DNA of 64,000 nucleotides from the NCBI RefSeq assembly GCF_900109045.1, contig NZ_FNYL01000009.1, positions 1 through 64,000 on the forward strand, read 5' to 3'. The stretch's first letter is position 1. Every line of letters starts with the position of its first letter. Positions 49,063 through 57,346 of the stretch are shown here, in pieces. The stretch is from Dyadobacter sp. SG02 (GTDB taxonomy: Bacteria > Bacteroidota > Bacteroidia > Cytophagales > Spirosomataceae). The translations under genes and the position numbers were made by a program. The notes under the pieces were generated by a model. It had not been told where the DNA came from. It ran no database searches and worked only from the letters and a program-made list of their open reading frames with translations.

Positions 49063-49737
49063 TCACGAAACCCTCCTTTTCTGAGACATATCTGCTGCGC
49101 CAGTTTTATATTGTTCTATCTCACGGAGCATTTCAATAGACTTTACGACGGGCTCCCATTGGTTTCCCCGCAGGATGAACTTGAACCATTTCTTCTCCCG
49201 GTTCTCATATCTGGTGTTGAAGAAGAGCCACAAAGCCGCAACGACAAAGATAATCGTGATAAGTATTTGAACTGTCGACCATACCGGGTTCTCAAACATC
49301 CGCTGAGGAATGGAAAAGGTTGTCCAGATCGGCGCATGTAGGAACATCAGCCTCGTGACCAGCAATGTAGACCCTTTTAACCGTGCTAGCCGATCTTGGG
49401 TAGTAAAAAGCGCTTCGCTGAGATCTGTCTGGTAAATCAACACTAGCTGGTAAATATGGACGCCTGTTACGAAAGCAAAAATCACTACATGTATAGCAAT
49501 CGAATACCAGAAAAACGGGGTTGCGTAGTCGTAGGTCCGATAAAGAACCAAGCATAAGAGGGACAACCACAATAAGCTTACAACGATCAGGAAGATTTTC
49601 ATCGGAATCATCGATCCGACGATAGACTTGATTTTGATGAGCGTGATAGCTGCTGCATTCTGTCGGTTCAAAACAAGGTTCTCTTCGAGTTTACGATCAT
49701 ATGAACGCCACAGTTCGATCAGTTCTGATTCTTGCAT
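49063..49737 (-). CDS. Membrane protein paired with an ECF sigma factor
   Basis: ATG at 49737, four bases after the sigma stop, so the two are cotranscribed. 224 residues: a cytoplasmic N-terminus with ELIELWRSYDRKLEENLVLNRQ, helices at about 45-67, 77-97, 130-150 and 155-175, and a basic C-terminus. The position and topology suggest an anti-sigma role, but there is no recognisable zinc anti-sigma motif; known Bacteroidota pairs of this type exist. Confidence 0.75.
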   Translation of the reverse strand: MQESELIELWRSYDRKLEENLVLNRQNAAAITLIKIKSIVGSMIPMKIFLIVVSLLWLSLLCLVLYRTYDYATPFFWYSIAIHVVIFAFVTGVHIYQLVLIYQTDLSEALFTTQDRLARLKGSTLLVTRLMFLHAPIWTTFSIPQRMFENPVWSTVQILITIIFVVAALWLFFNTRYENREKKWFKFILRGNQWEPVVKSIEMLREIEQYKTGAADMSQKRRVS

Positions 49738-49741
49738 GATT

Positions 49742-50251
49742 TTAAGATTTGAAGGTGGTAAATTTGCGACGAAGTTGTTCCTTGATTCTTCCCACTTTGG
49801 TCGAGACGTTAGATGCTGTGATTCCGAGAATGGTTGCTATTTCTGATTGGCTGTGACCTTCCAGGTACAGTAGCATAAGCGCTCTGTCAAATTCTCTCAA
49901 TTGCCGGATAAACTCGTGGAGCATAGTTAAGTCAGAAGCTAAGTCCAGCGGTTCGTCTTCTATTGTTAGCGTAAGGATTTCTTCGGTTAACGGGTGGGTG
50001 ATTTTGTCACGCCTGGTCTGCTTGCGGAAAAAAGAGATCGCGACATTCAAAGCGATACGATAAATCCATGTGGTTAGCATGAACTGCTCGTCATATCTGG
50101 GAAAGGCCAACCAGAGTTGCAAGGTAATTTCCTGGATCAGATCCTTCCGATCTTCCGTGTCACGGCAATATGCATTTGCCACTTTGTAGATGATCCCTTT
50201 GTTCGAATCAACCACATTCAAAAATTGAGCGGCATCTCTGTTAAGCAGCAT
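49742..50251 (-). CDS. ECF-type RNA polymerase sigma factor
   Basis: ATG at 50251; 169 residues. Region 2 with IYKVANAYCRDTEDRKDLIQEITLQLW and TWIYRIALNVAISFFRK; region 4 with QLREFDRALMLLYLEGHSQSEIATILGITASNVSTKVGRIKEQL. Regulates unknown genes, likely in response to an envelope cue via the membrane protein that follows. Confidence 0.9.
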   Translation of the reverse strand: MLLNRDAAQFLNVVDSNKGIIYKVANAYCRDTEDRKDLIQEITLQLWLAFPRYDEQFMLTTWIYRIALNVAISFFRKQTRRDKITHPLTEEILTLTIEDEPLDLASDLTMLHEFIRQLREFDRALMLLYLEGHSQSEIATILGITASNVSTKVGRIKEQLRRKFTTFKS

Positions 50252-50749
50252 AGCGCATTGAATTGTCTAATTGGAGAACTGAGCGGTTACGTTCCAATTA
50301 TTCGCATTGGGTTGATAATGTCACATGTAAAGGCCATTTTCTTTCAGAAGTTATGGTCTTTTTGGCGATTTGCTATCGTTGATTGTCAGTATGATCACCG
50401 CTCAGCGACACATTTCGTTGGCTCGGTAGGTGGATTTTTTGCGTCTCTGATTGACACGACAACTGAAAAGCCATATTGTAATCGACTAGCTTTGACGGTT
50501 CGCGTATTGACTGTGCTGCGGCGCCGTATGTAATATCTGTGACAATGCTGGCTGACGTTTCACCTATCAACCGATTTACATCGTATTAGCGGCCGCTGTC
50601 ACATTTTACCCACAAATCTGAGATACAATTGGTATTGCTAAGATCGAACATCCCCGACAAAATAGACTTCTAGAATATCCTTGAAAAACGGATCTCACTT
50701 TTATATATTCATCGGCTCGAATTTACGAGCTAGCATTCTGTCTGAGCAT
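50252..50749. other. Gene-free stretch with repeat B copy 2
   Basis: About 500 bases containing the repeat at 50561-50612; a long plus-strand frame at 50117-50533 overlaps the sigma gene and is not credible. Confidence 0.45.
50561..50612. repeat. Intergenic repeat B, copy 2
   Basis: The same layout as copy 1: CACCTATCAA, 21 bases, and 21 identical bases at 50592-50612. Further weak similarity extends about 70 bases to the right (TGAGA-ATACAA, then ATATCCT). Confidence 0.75.
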
Positions 50750-51181
50750 ATGAACCAAGTTTTGATAATTCGACATGCAGTCCTGCACGATCTGCCATCC
50801 CTTTTACATCTTGCCAACCAACTCAGCGACACGGTTCAGGTTTCTGAGCAGTATTTGCAGGAGCACCTAAGCGCTTTGTTGGCCGATGATAACCACTGCA
50901 TACTGGTAGCTACTCAGGAAGGGATGGTTGTTGGTTACATATCGGGCTATTTTCATCAAGCGATTTACGCAAGTGCCATGGTCGCCTACATTGATGAAGT
51001 GGTAGTTGATAGTGGCAGTCGGGCCAGATCCATCGGGTCTCAGATGATGCAAAAATTTGAGAAATTGTGTCAAGAAAAAGGCTGTCGATTAATTTCGTTG
51101 GCCACCTTCGGAGCAAAAGATTTCTACGAAAAGTTAGGTTATCGCACGAAGGCCAGTTATTTCAAAAAGTCTTTGCCCTAG
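50750..51181 (+). CDS. GNAT acetyltransferase
   Basis: ATG at 50750 (MNQVLIIRHAVLHDLPSL); earlier codons have no family features. 143 residues. GNAT core: VATQEGMVVGYISGY, VAYIDEVVVDSGSRARSIGSQMMQKFEKLCQEKG (acetyl-CoA loop, with RARSIG for the usual RGxGIG), then ATFGAKDFYEKLGY. Target unknown. Repeat B lies 138 bases before. Confidence 0.85.
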   Translation: MNQVLIIRHAVLHDLPSLLHLANQLSDTVQVSEQYLQEHLSALLADDNHCILVATQEGMVVGYISGYFHQAIYASAMVAYIDEVVVDSGSRARSIGSQMMQKFEKLCQEKGCRLISLATFGAKDFYEKLGYRTKASYFKKSLP

Positions 51182-51201
51182 TCGAGGAAGTTAAACTCCG
51201 T

Positions 51202-51744
51202 TTAGTTTCCATTGTAAAATCTCTTTAGCGCTTTAAATGATAAGTCCTCGCTCGGCCAGATCTCAATTATGTACGAATCAGCACCGTCATCGTCGACAAC
51301 GCCAACCAAGTTAGCAGAGTAGATTCGGAATCTGTATTTTCCCGGAGACACTTTTATTTCCTTCATCACGGCAGAATTAGGACAATCTGCAATTTCAATT
51401 ACCCCCGATTCAATCGCTATTCCTGCTTCAACAGCATGATCGAATCTTGACAAATCCTGGATAACTGGCTCTTTTTCAAAAAAATTGATCTCTGCCTGAA
51501 TTCTCCCATAGCTAGCTGTACTAACACCAATTAATCTATTATTGACTGCGAGACGGTCTGCTAACGTCTCTTCGGACCAGAAATCGCCCCCAGTATCGTT
51601 ATCAGAACCCTTGTCTACCAAGTAAAACTGATGATATGCTGTGTTAAATACCAGGCTTGAACTCATTGATTTGACTGGAATAAGTCGCTTTCTGATGCAG
51701 GATGCAATGAGGAGTACCATCAAAAGCAAATACAGATATTTCAA
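51202..51744 (-). CDS. Lipoprotein of unknown function
   Basis: No ATG lies upstream in frame, so the TTG at 51744 is the likely start: MKYLYLLLMVLLIASC gives a good signal with lipobox LIASC. An ATG at 51720 would leave too short a signal. 180 residues; mature part with YHQFYLVDKGSDNDTGGDFW, RLAVNNRLIGVSTASYG and YRFRIYSANLVGVVDDDG. The pattern reminds me of an immunity-type family (ComJ-like), not confirmed. Confidence 0.65.
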   Translation of the reverse strand: MKYLYLLLMVLLIASCIRKRLIPVKSMSSSLVFNTAYHQFYLVDKGSDNDTGGDFWSEETLADRLAVNNRLIGVSTASYGRIQAEINFFEKEPVIQDLSRFDHAVEAGIAIESGVIEIADCPNSAVMKEIKVSPGKYRFRIYSANLVGVVDDDGADSYIIEIWPSEDLSFKALKRFYNGN

Positions 51745-52034
51745 AATATCTTTGATGAGTGAGGTTGATAAAAACTCTTAGACCGAATTTGTAAACACAC
51801 CATTTGGAAAACAGCCATAAGCAGTTCAGTTTTCGTATTCGCAGCAATTACTACAAATCTAGTGGAGTGAAGTCACTTTTCCGCATAGAGCTGATGGTTC
51901 CGCTTTTCACTTACTTTACAACGAATAGCGTTATGATTGCGGGTAAGCAAGCATATCTTCGAAAGAAGACGTGTCAAATATTATCCAATGCAAAAAGCAA
52001 TAAATGTGTCAGAAATCGCGCGATTCATGCTACG

Positions 52035-52475
52035 TCAGCTATACTTGATGAATTCCTGTATACTCTTCCAAATTATTGCCATTGATACTCCAATAATCAT
52101 TATATATAAAAATGCCTCGTGCTTAACTCTTCCAGATCCAGGTAGAGCGGCCGCCCCGCTTGCCGAATCGTATCGGACTTCAATGCTATCAGCCGTCATC
52201 ATCTTACGGAAATACTTCCTCCCGCAGGTGAAATCATGTTCTTCTCCGAGATATACTGCATATATGTGATCCGGAAATTTCAGGGTATCAGCTCCTCTTT
52301 CTAGACCCGTAATTTTCATGTACACCAACTCTCCCCTACTTCCAATCTCGTCTTGTCTTGCAGCGTTCCGATATAATCCAAACGTCATGAAAATGAGGAA
52401 AATTGACAAGCATAAATTTATAACTAGCCAAAACCACCTGTATTTCCTGTAATTTGCTGCCGGTTCTGTGCTCAT
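52035..52475 (-). CDS. Small membrane protein with an extracytoplasmic domain
   Basis: ATG at 52475; 146 residues. Helices at about 14-36 and 121-139 flank a soluble loop with LVYMKITGLERG, YLGEEHDFTCGRKYF and IEVRYD. This resembles the DUF3592 layout. The function is unknown. Codons are ordinary for the region. Confidence 0.65.
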   Translation of the reverse strand: MSTEPAANYRKYRWFWLVINLCLSIFLIFMTFGLYRNAARQDEIGSRGELVYMKITGLERGADTLKFPDHIYAVYLGEEHDFTCGRKYFRKMMTADSIEVRYDSASGAAALPGSGRVKHEAFLYIMIIGVSMAIIWKSIQEFIKYS

Positions 52476-53076
52476 ATGAAAAACTAAGTGAAAAGATCTT
52501 GTCTCACAAAACCCTCCTTTCCTGATAGAAATATTCTTGTTATTTCCAGTGAAGGCAAATTTACCTCAAATATCAACTCCGGTACCTCACCGGTTGCAGC
52601 GACAACCAAACATCAAGTACCGGCGGCGCTGCCACGAACATTCCCCGGCAACTCATCACGAAATGTTCGTGGCAGCTGTAACATGTTGCCTAGGCTATTT
52701 GGACGGTATCTAGTACATGATTTTCTCTAACGATCGGAGCAGATCCCTTGACATAATTTCCCATTTTTAAGTAATCGTAAAGAACTTGCCTAACTTAAAT
52801 CCGTAAATTCCTATCCATTGTAAATCTGCTCTATGGCTGCTATTCTGTCGAATGTCGACTCCTTTCATCTAAAAGCAGCAACAGTTGACAGTCCATTCGG
52901 GCCGGTTCAATTAAGTCTTTTGCTCTAAAATTTCCTATTTTTACGGCAGCACAAACAGCTCTGACAAAACAAATCAAAACGAGTCAAATCCTGTGGGACC
53001 CTTTTTGGGACCCCAATTTGAAAAAGCTTCGAAATTGCACCGGAAACGCGGTTTTCTGTAATCCCAGCGGGATCAC
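52476..53076. other. Gene-free stretch
   Basis: About 600 bases. Contains the 15-base inverted repeat (52628-52676) and, at 52996-53012, two direct GGGACCC copies 5 bases apart followed by sequence with no coding signal. The minus-strand frame at 52925-53128 has no family. Confidence 0.4.
52628..52676. repeat. 15-base inverted repeat with 19-base loop
   Basis: Exact complementary arms 52628-52642 (GCTGCCACGAACATT) and 52662-52676. No T tract. Could be a regulator site, an RNA structure or the end of an insertion. Confidence 0.75.
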
Positions 53077-53099
53077 AAAAAGGCGCACCAAGGTGCGCC
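53077..53099 (-). terminator. Terminator of the AraC gene
   Basis: Perfect 8-base arms GGCGCACC/GGTGCGCC (53082-53099) around AA, followed on the minus strand by TTTTTG. It lies about 80 bases past the AraC stop. Confidence 0.8.
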
Positions 53100-53177
53100 T
53101 CTCCGAGAGGAACACCATCGTTAACCATTATGTCTGCAAAGAAATGCAGGGAGGCGATGTGCTCAGGTTTCCGCCCG

Positions 53178-54137
53178 TCAAACTTGTTGAAACTTTTTAG
53201 GTTTTATACCGAAATGCTGTTCGAAAACCCTGGAAAAGTGACTTAGGTTGGTAAAGCCGAGTTGGTAGCCTACCTCGGAAACTGTTAAACGTTTTTGTTT
53301 CAACAGACTTGCCGCCAACTGCATTTTCGAATACTGATAATATTCAAATACGCCCTTTCCAAAAGTTTGCTTGAATAACTTTCTCATTTTAGGCTCGCTC
53401 ATCCCGGCTTCCCGCGCTAAGGACGCGATATTTGGTGGCTCATGGATGTCGGTTAAAAGCTTTGATTTTACTGCATAAATAGCCTTGATATCGTTGATAT
53501 GCATACTGCTTGCCTGTACAGCATCCCTTTGCAATAACTGCGAAAAAGCCAGGCATAGGAGTTCTTCACATTTTAATTTGGCATAACGGCTTTCCAGACT
53601 TTCCGGTACAACCGGCCGAAGAAAACAACTGGCCGTTTGGACCATCTCCGGGGAAATACCGGTTTCATAAACAAAGTTTTCATGCGCATTCAGAATACTG
53701 ATTGCCAGCGGATGATCCAAGTTACCAAAAAGCTCCCGCAGGTATTGTCGGGAAACCGCTATGGTCGCGCTGCCGAAAACGGTATTCAGCGGCATTTCAA
53801 TAATGGAGGATACTGCATGTCGGCAGATCATCACATTCGGCTGCTCAATAGCTAACTTGCCATCACTTTCAATTAATGGAGGGAAGATCCCGCTTAACCG
53901 GAACACGATATCGTCCTGTCCTTCGGCGAGTTTGTTTGTACGTTCGATGACAATCTCATCTTTTAAATAATAATGCCGGATCATTATCCGCAGATCGCTC
54001 CCCCAGTTAAAGCCCGTGATAAAACCTCCCCCTTTACTCTCGGGGATATAAATAAACCTGCCATCGATCGTAGCGCCAATAGCCCTGGCAAACTGGTGAA
54101 AAATACCCTGTCCATGATCAGTGAGCGATAGTTTCAT
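53178..54137 (-). CDS. AraC-family transcriptional regulator
   Basis: ATG at 54137; 319 residues. The C-terminal 100 residues have both helix-turn-helix motifs: PPNIASLAREAGMSEPKMRKLFKQTFG and LTVSEVGYQLGFTNLSHFSRVFEQHFGIKPKKF. The N-terminal 200 residues are a ligand or dimer domain (HYYLKDEIVIERTN, FRLSGIFPP). Divergent from the TetX-like monooxygenase with 97 bases between, so it probably controls that gene. Confidence 0.9.
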   Translation of the reverse strand: MKLSLTDHGQGIFHQFARAIGATIDGRFIYIPESKGGGFITGFNWGSDLRIMIRHYYLKDEIVIERTNKLAEGQDDIVFRLSGIFPPLIESDGKLAIEQPNVMICRHAVSSIIEMPLNTVFGSATIAVSRQYLRELFGNLDHPLAISILNAHENFVYETGISPEMVQTASCFLRPVVPESLESRYAKLKCEELLCLAFSQLLQRDAVQASSMHINDIKAIYAVKSKLLTDIHEPPNIASLAREAGMSEPKMRKLFKQTFGKGVFEYYQYSKMQLAASLLKQKRLTVSEVGYQLGFTNLSHFSRVFEQHFGIKPKKFQQV

Positions 54138-54188
54138 TTTCGACTATTATTATATATTTCACGGCTATTTTACCCTCAAAACATACGT

Positions 54189-54196
54189 TAATTTTG
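54189..54196 (+). promoter_or_regulatory. Possible -7 element of the monooxygenase gene
   Basis: TAATTTTG fits the Bacteroidota TAnnTTTG consensus and lies 38 bases before the ATG at 54235. The -33 box is unclear. Confidence 0.4.
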
Positions 54197-54234
54197 CTAA
54201 TGAAAACCGAAATAAATACAAAAACAAAATATTT

Positions 54235-55410
54235 ATGTTATTAGCAGATAAAAAAGTAGCTATCATTGGCGGCGGCCCGGGCGGCTTAACATTAGCACGC
54301 CTTTTACAATTGAAAGGCGTGGATGTGACCGTGTATGAAAGAGATGCGAACGCCGACGCCCGCGTACAGGGCGCCACGCTGGACCTCCATTTTGAATCGG
54401 GCCTGAAAGCCATTAAAGCCATGGGCCTGCGCGACGCCTTTGTCGCGAACTACCGCCCCGGCGCGGAAAAAGGCCGCATAATCGATAAGTACGGCAAGAT
54501 TGTTTACGACGAACATACGACTGACTTAGCGCCGACGACGGACAGGCTGGACCTGGACAGTGAATATGCCAGGCCGGAGATAGACCGGGGGCCACTGCGC
54601 GATATTTTGCTGGATTCCCTGAAACCCGGCACGGTGGTCTGGGACAGCCAGTTCAAAAACATGGTACCGGCGGGTGACGGCTGGCAGATCGAATTCATGA
54701 ACGGACGCACCGTTACGGTCGATATTGTGATCGGTGCAGATGGTGGCAATTCGAGGGTAAGACCCTTCGTGACGGATATTAAACCTGCCTACGCCGGGGT
54801 GGTGATCGTGCAGGGTAATGTGGGTAATGCCGCTACCATTGTGCCCGAGGCCAGCGAACTGCTCAAAGGCGGGAAGGTCTACGTGCATGCCGATGGCAAA
54901 TACCTGCATATCTCCTCCAAGGGCGATGGCAGCATAGATTTTTACCTCGTGGATGAAAAGCCGGAAGGCTGGTGGGATAACAGCGGGGTGGATTTCTCCG
55001 ATGGCAAGCAGGTGCTGGCTTGGTTCTTGTCTGAAACACCGGGCTGGAATGAGGTATGGGCGCCCATGTTCGAGAAGGCGGACTCGCCATATTTACTGCG
55101 CCCGCAATATTGCATTCCCTTCGATCAAAGCTGGGAAGCACATACCAATGTTACGCTGCTGGGCGATGCGGCCCACATCATGCCCCCCTCCGGCGAAGGT
55201 GTGAACCTGGCCATGCTGGATGCGCTGGAATTGAGTGAAAGCCTTACCAGCGGAGAGTTTACCGATCTTAAAACGGCCATCTCATCCTATGAAGCGGCCA
55301 TGCAGGAAAGGGGCACAGCGGAAGCACAATCTTCCATCGAAATGAGCCAATGGATGCGGACAGAAGACGCACAGGAGCGTCTGTTGCAACTGTTTAACCA
55401 CCTGGACTAA
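54235..55410 (+). CDS. FAD-dependent monooxygenase, TetX-like
   Basis: ATG at 54235 (MLLADKKVAIIGGGPGG); upstream codons are non-coding in character. 391 residues, near the 388 of TetX. Motifs: FAD-binding IGGGPGGLTLARLLQLKGVDVTVYER, ARVQGATLDLH, EIDRGPLRDILLDSL, IGADGGNSRVR, and GDAAHIMPPSGEGVNLAMLDAL (TetX has GDAAHLMPPFAGQGVN). The family includes tetracycline-inactivating enzymes and other hydroxylases. The change in the GD motif region leaves the substrate open. AraC-controlled, and followed by a terminator. Confidence 0.88.
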   Translation: MLLADKKVAIIGGGPGGLTLARLLQLKGVDVTVYERDANADARVQGATLDLHFESGLKAIKAMGLRDAFVANYRPGAEKGRIIDKYGKIVYDEHTTDLAPTTDRLDLDSEYARPEIDRGPLRDILLDSLKPGTVVWDSQFKNMVPAGDGWQIEFMNGRTVTVDIVIGADGGNSRVRPFVTDIKPAYAGVVIVQGNVGNAATIVPEASELLKGGKVYVHADGKYLHISSKGDGSIDFYLVDEKPEGWWDNSGVDFSDGKQVLAWFLSETPGWNEVWAPMFEKADSPYLLRPQYCIPFDQSWEAHTNVTLLGDAAHIMPPSGEGVNLAMLDALELSESLTSGEFTDLKTAISSYEAAMQERGTAEAQSSIEMSQWMRTEDAQERLLQLFNHLD

Positions 55411-55434
55411 TATATTTTCTTTTTCGATCTATGG

Positions 55435-55464
55435 ATGGCCGGCTTTTCGCCGGCCATTTTGTTT
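55435..55464 (+). terminator. Terminator of the monooxygenase gene
   Basis: GGCCGGC (55437-55443) pairs with GCCGGCC (55449-55455) around TTTTC, extended by AT/AT, then a T-rich tract. It follows the stop at 55410 by 25 bases. Confidence 0.85.
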
Positions 55465-55573
55465 GCCGCTCCGGGCACAGTCTTAAACTTATTCAAGATT
55501 TTTTAACAAAATTATCAGTCTGCCGGTACGGGTAACATCAGATTTACTTGTCTAATGGCAAAAGCGCACTCAT

Positions 55574-56257
55574 TTGTTGGGTACTGTCATTTTTCAAAAC
55601 TATATCGTGTTGCAGCAGCCATTACATCACCCGGTATCCATCGCCAGTCCACTGCCGGTCCAGGATACGCCTTGCCCAAATCCCGTGCGCGACGACGAGC
55701 ATCTGATCAGGTTGGCTTTCGCCACAGATCCGGTGGCGGGTTGTGAATTGCTTTTCCGGCGATACTACGCCCCATTGAGAAACCATGCCGTACGTTTTGT
55801 GTATTCACGGCAGATCGCCGAAGACCTGGTATCGGATGTTTTCTGCACTTTCTGGGATAATAAGCTACACGAGCAAATCACTACTTCATACCGGGCGTAT
55901 CTATTCAAGGCCGTGCGCAACCGGGCCCACAATTACGTGCTTTGGGAGCTTAAAAAGGATAGCAACGGCGCCGAAGAAGGCTTGTTGCTCACCGACAGCT
56001 CTCCCGGCCCCGATGCCACCCTGCTCCTGGACGAGCTGAGAATGCGGTTAGACCAAAGCATTCAGAACTTGCCCAACCAATCCAGGAAAGTGTTCCTGCT
56101 AAGCCGGCTGGAAGGTAAATCCTACCGCGAAATCGCCGACCAGACCAACCTTTCGGTAAGGACGGTAGAGGTGCATATCCGAAAAGCGCTATCGACGATC
56201 CGCCAGGCACTCAACAATGAATGGATGCTGCTGTTTATATTTTACTGGCTTCACTAA
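55574..56257 (+). CDS. ECF sigma factor of the SusCD locus
   Basis: The start is uncertain: the frame opens at a TTG (55574) and the family similarity begins at a GTG at 55685 (VRDDEHLIRLAFATDPVAG), which would give about 190 residues, the usual size. Region 2: FRRYYAPLRNHAVRFVYSRQIAEDLVSDVFCTFW; region 4: QSIQNLPNQSRKVFLLSRLEGKSYREIADQTNLSVRTVEVHIRKAL. It is followed by FecR and the SusCD genes, the classical signalling cassette in which FecR releases sigma when the receptor is occupied. Confidence 0.88.
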   Translation: MLGTVIFQNYIVLQQPLHHPVSIASPLPVQDTPCPNPVRDDEHLIRLAFATDPVAGCELLFRRYYAPLRNHAVRFVYSRQIAEDLVSDVFCTFWDNKLHEQITTSYRAYLFKAVRNRAHNYVLWELKKDSNGAEEGLLLTDSSPGPDATLLLDELRMRLDQSIQNLPNQSRKVFLLSRLEGKSYREIADQTNLSVRTVEVHIRKALSTIRQALNNEWMLLFIFYWLH

Positions 56258-56309
56258 GGGGCACGGCGCATTTACTTGTCCACCTCCGAGAACATCATTC
56301 CTATTTAAA

Positions 56310-57332
56310 ATGACTGAGCATATACCTGAGCAAACCCTTTTTGCCTTCTTTGACGGCCGGGCCACCTCATTGCAGCGCAAGCTCATCGAGGACTGGCTCC
56401 AAAATCCGGCGAATGAAGAAATTTATTATGCCGCACTGGAAGCCTGGGAGCGCCAGCACCCGCAATTGAACGAGGACACGGGCGATGCGCGGGAACGCTT
56501 TTTCTCCTACCTGCGCGAGCCTTCCCGCAATGCCAACCCGGCTTTCCCGCAACAGGTACAGCCTAATGCCTCCCGGTTTTGGTGGCAACGCGGGTTAATG
56601 GCCGCTTCCGTAACGATCGCGCTACTTACCGGCCTGGGCTTTCTTTTTAGGGACTCAATCCGCTACCAACACTTCGCTACCGATTTTGGAGAAACCCGTT
56701 CGATTCAATTGGAAGATGGAAGCCGGGTTACGCTAAATGCCAATTCGGAGCTGAAAGTGCCGCGTTGGTCTGATGAAAACGATAATCGGGAAGTATGGCT
56801 GACCGGTGAAGCGGAATTTGTGGTAACCCATACGAAAGACCATCGCCGGTTTGTAGTTCGCACCCGGGATAACCTTTCGGTCGATGTGTTAGGAACTGTG
56901 TTCTCGGTGAATGACAGGGGTTCAAAAGCAACCGTCTCGCTGCTGAAAGGAAAGGTCAATGTCCGGTATACCGAAGCAGGGTTTGGGCAAAAGCAGATTA
57001 TCCTCAAACCAGGTAATGTGGTGACCGTCAATGAAAAAGGGAATGTGGCATTAACCGATCAAACAGATCCTGAGGTATTCTCTTCATGGAAAAAAGGGCA
57101 GTTTGTCTTTAACAATTCCAGTCTTTCGGAAATAATGCAACTCATCCACGACAACTACGGTGTGACCGTCCGGCTGACCGATCCCGCATTAGGCCAAAAA
57201 CGCGTTTCAGGGACCTTCACGGCGCAAAATGCCCAGGAATTGCTGTCAGTACTCGCCCAGATGTACTCGCTGAAACTCGAACCCGACAATGATAATTTCA
57301 TTCTGATTTCCCCACAATCAACCCCCATTTAA
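56310..57332 (+). CDS. FecR anti-sigma factor
   Basis: ATG at 56310 (MTEHIPEQTLFAFFDGRATS). 340 residues: N-terminal cytoplasmic sigma-binding part, one membrane helix near 95-112, the periplasmic FecR domain (FGETRSIQLEDGSRVTLNANSELKVP, FVVRTRDNLSVDVLGTVFSV, VSLLKGKVNV) and a C-terminal DUF4974 (FNNSSLSEIMQLIHDNYGVTVRL) that contacts the receptor's STN domain. It holds the sigma factor inactive until the SusC-type receptor signals. Confidence 0.92.
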   Translation: MTEHIPEQTLFAFFDGRATSLQRKLIEDWLQNPANEEIYYAALEAWERQHPQLNEDTGDARERFFSYLREPSRNANPAFPQQVQPNASRFWWQRGLMAASVTIALLTGLGFLFRDSIRYQHFATDFGETRSIQLEDGSRVTLNANSELKVPRWSDENDNREVWLTGEAEFVVTHTKDHRRFVVRTRDNLSVDVLGTVFSVNDRGSKATVSLLKGKVNVRYTEAGFGQKQIILKPGNVVTVNEKGNVALTDQTDPEVFSSWKKGQFVFNNSSLSEIMQLIHDNYGVTVRLTDPALGQKRVSGTFTAQNAQELLSVLAQMYSLKLEPDNDNFILISPQSTPI

Positions 57333-57346
57333 TAACTAATTCCATA

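Noticed and set aside
50117..50533. Plus-strand frame of 138 codons
   Set aside because: Mostly antisense of the ECF sigma gene.
48181..50612. Repeat B as integron attC sites
   Set aside because: The core sites GTTRRRY and RYYYAAC and the paired arms of attC are not present.
49070..52527. A shared stretch TCTCACRAAACCCTCC at 49076 and 52502
   Set aside because: Only about 24 bases, one copy inside coding sequence; it may be chance or an old gene end.
52925..53128. Minus-strand frame reading through the AraC terminator
   Set aside because: Contains the terminator hairpin; composition is that of non-coding sequence. A tRNA-linked insertion scar was considered because of the GGGACCC pair, but no tRNA could be folded.
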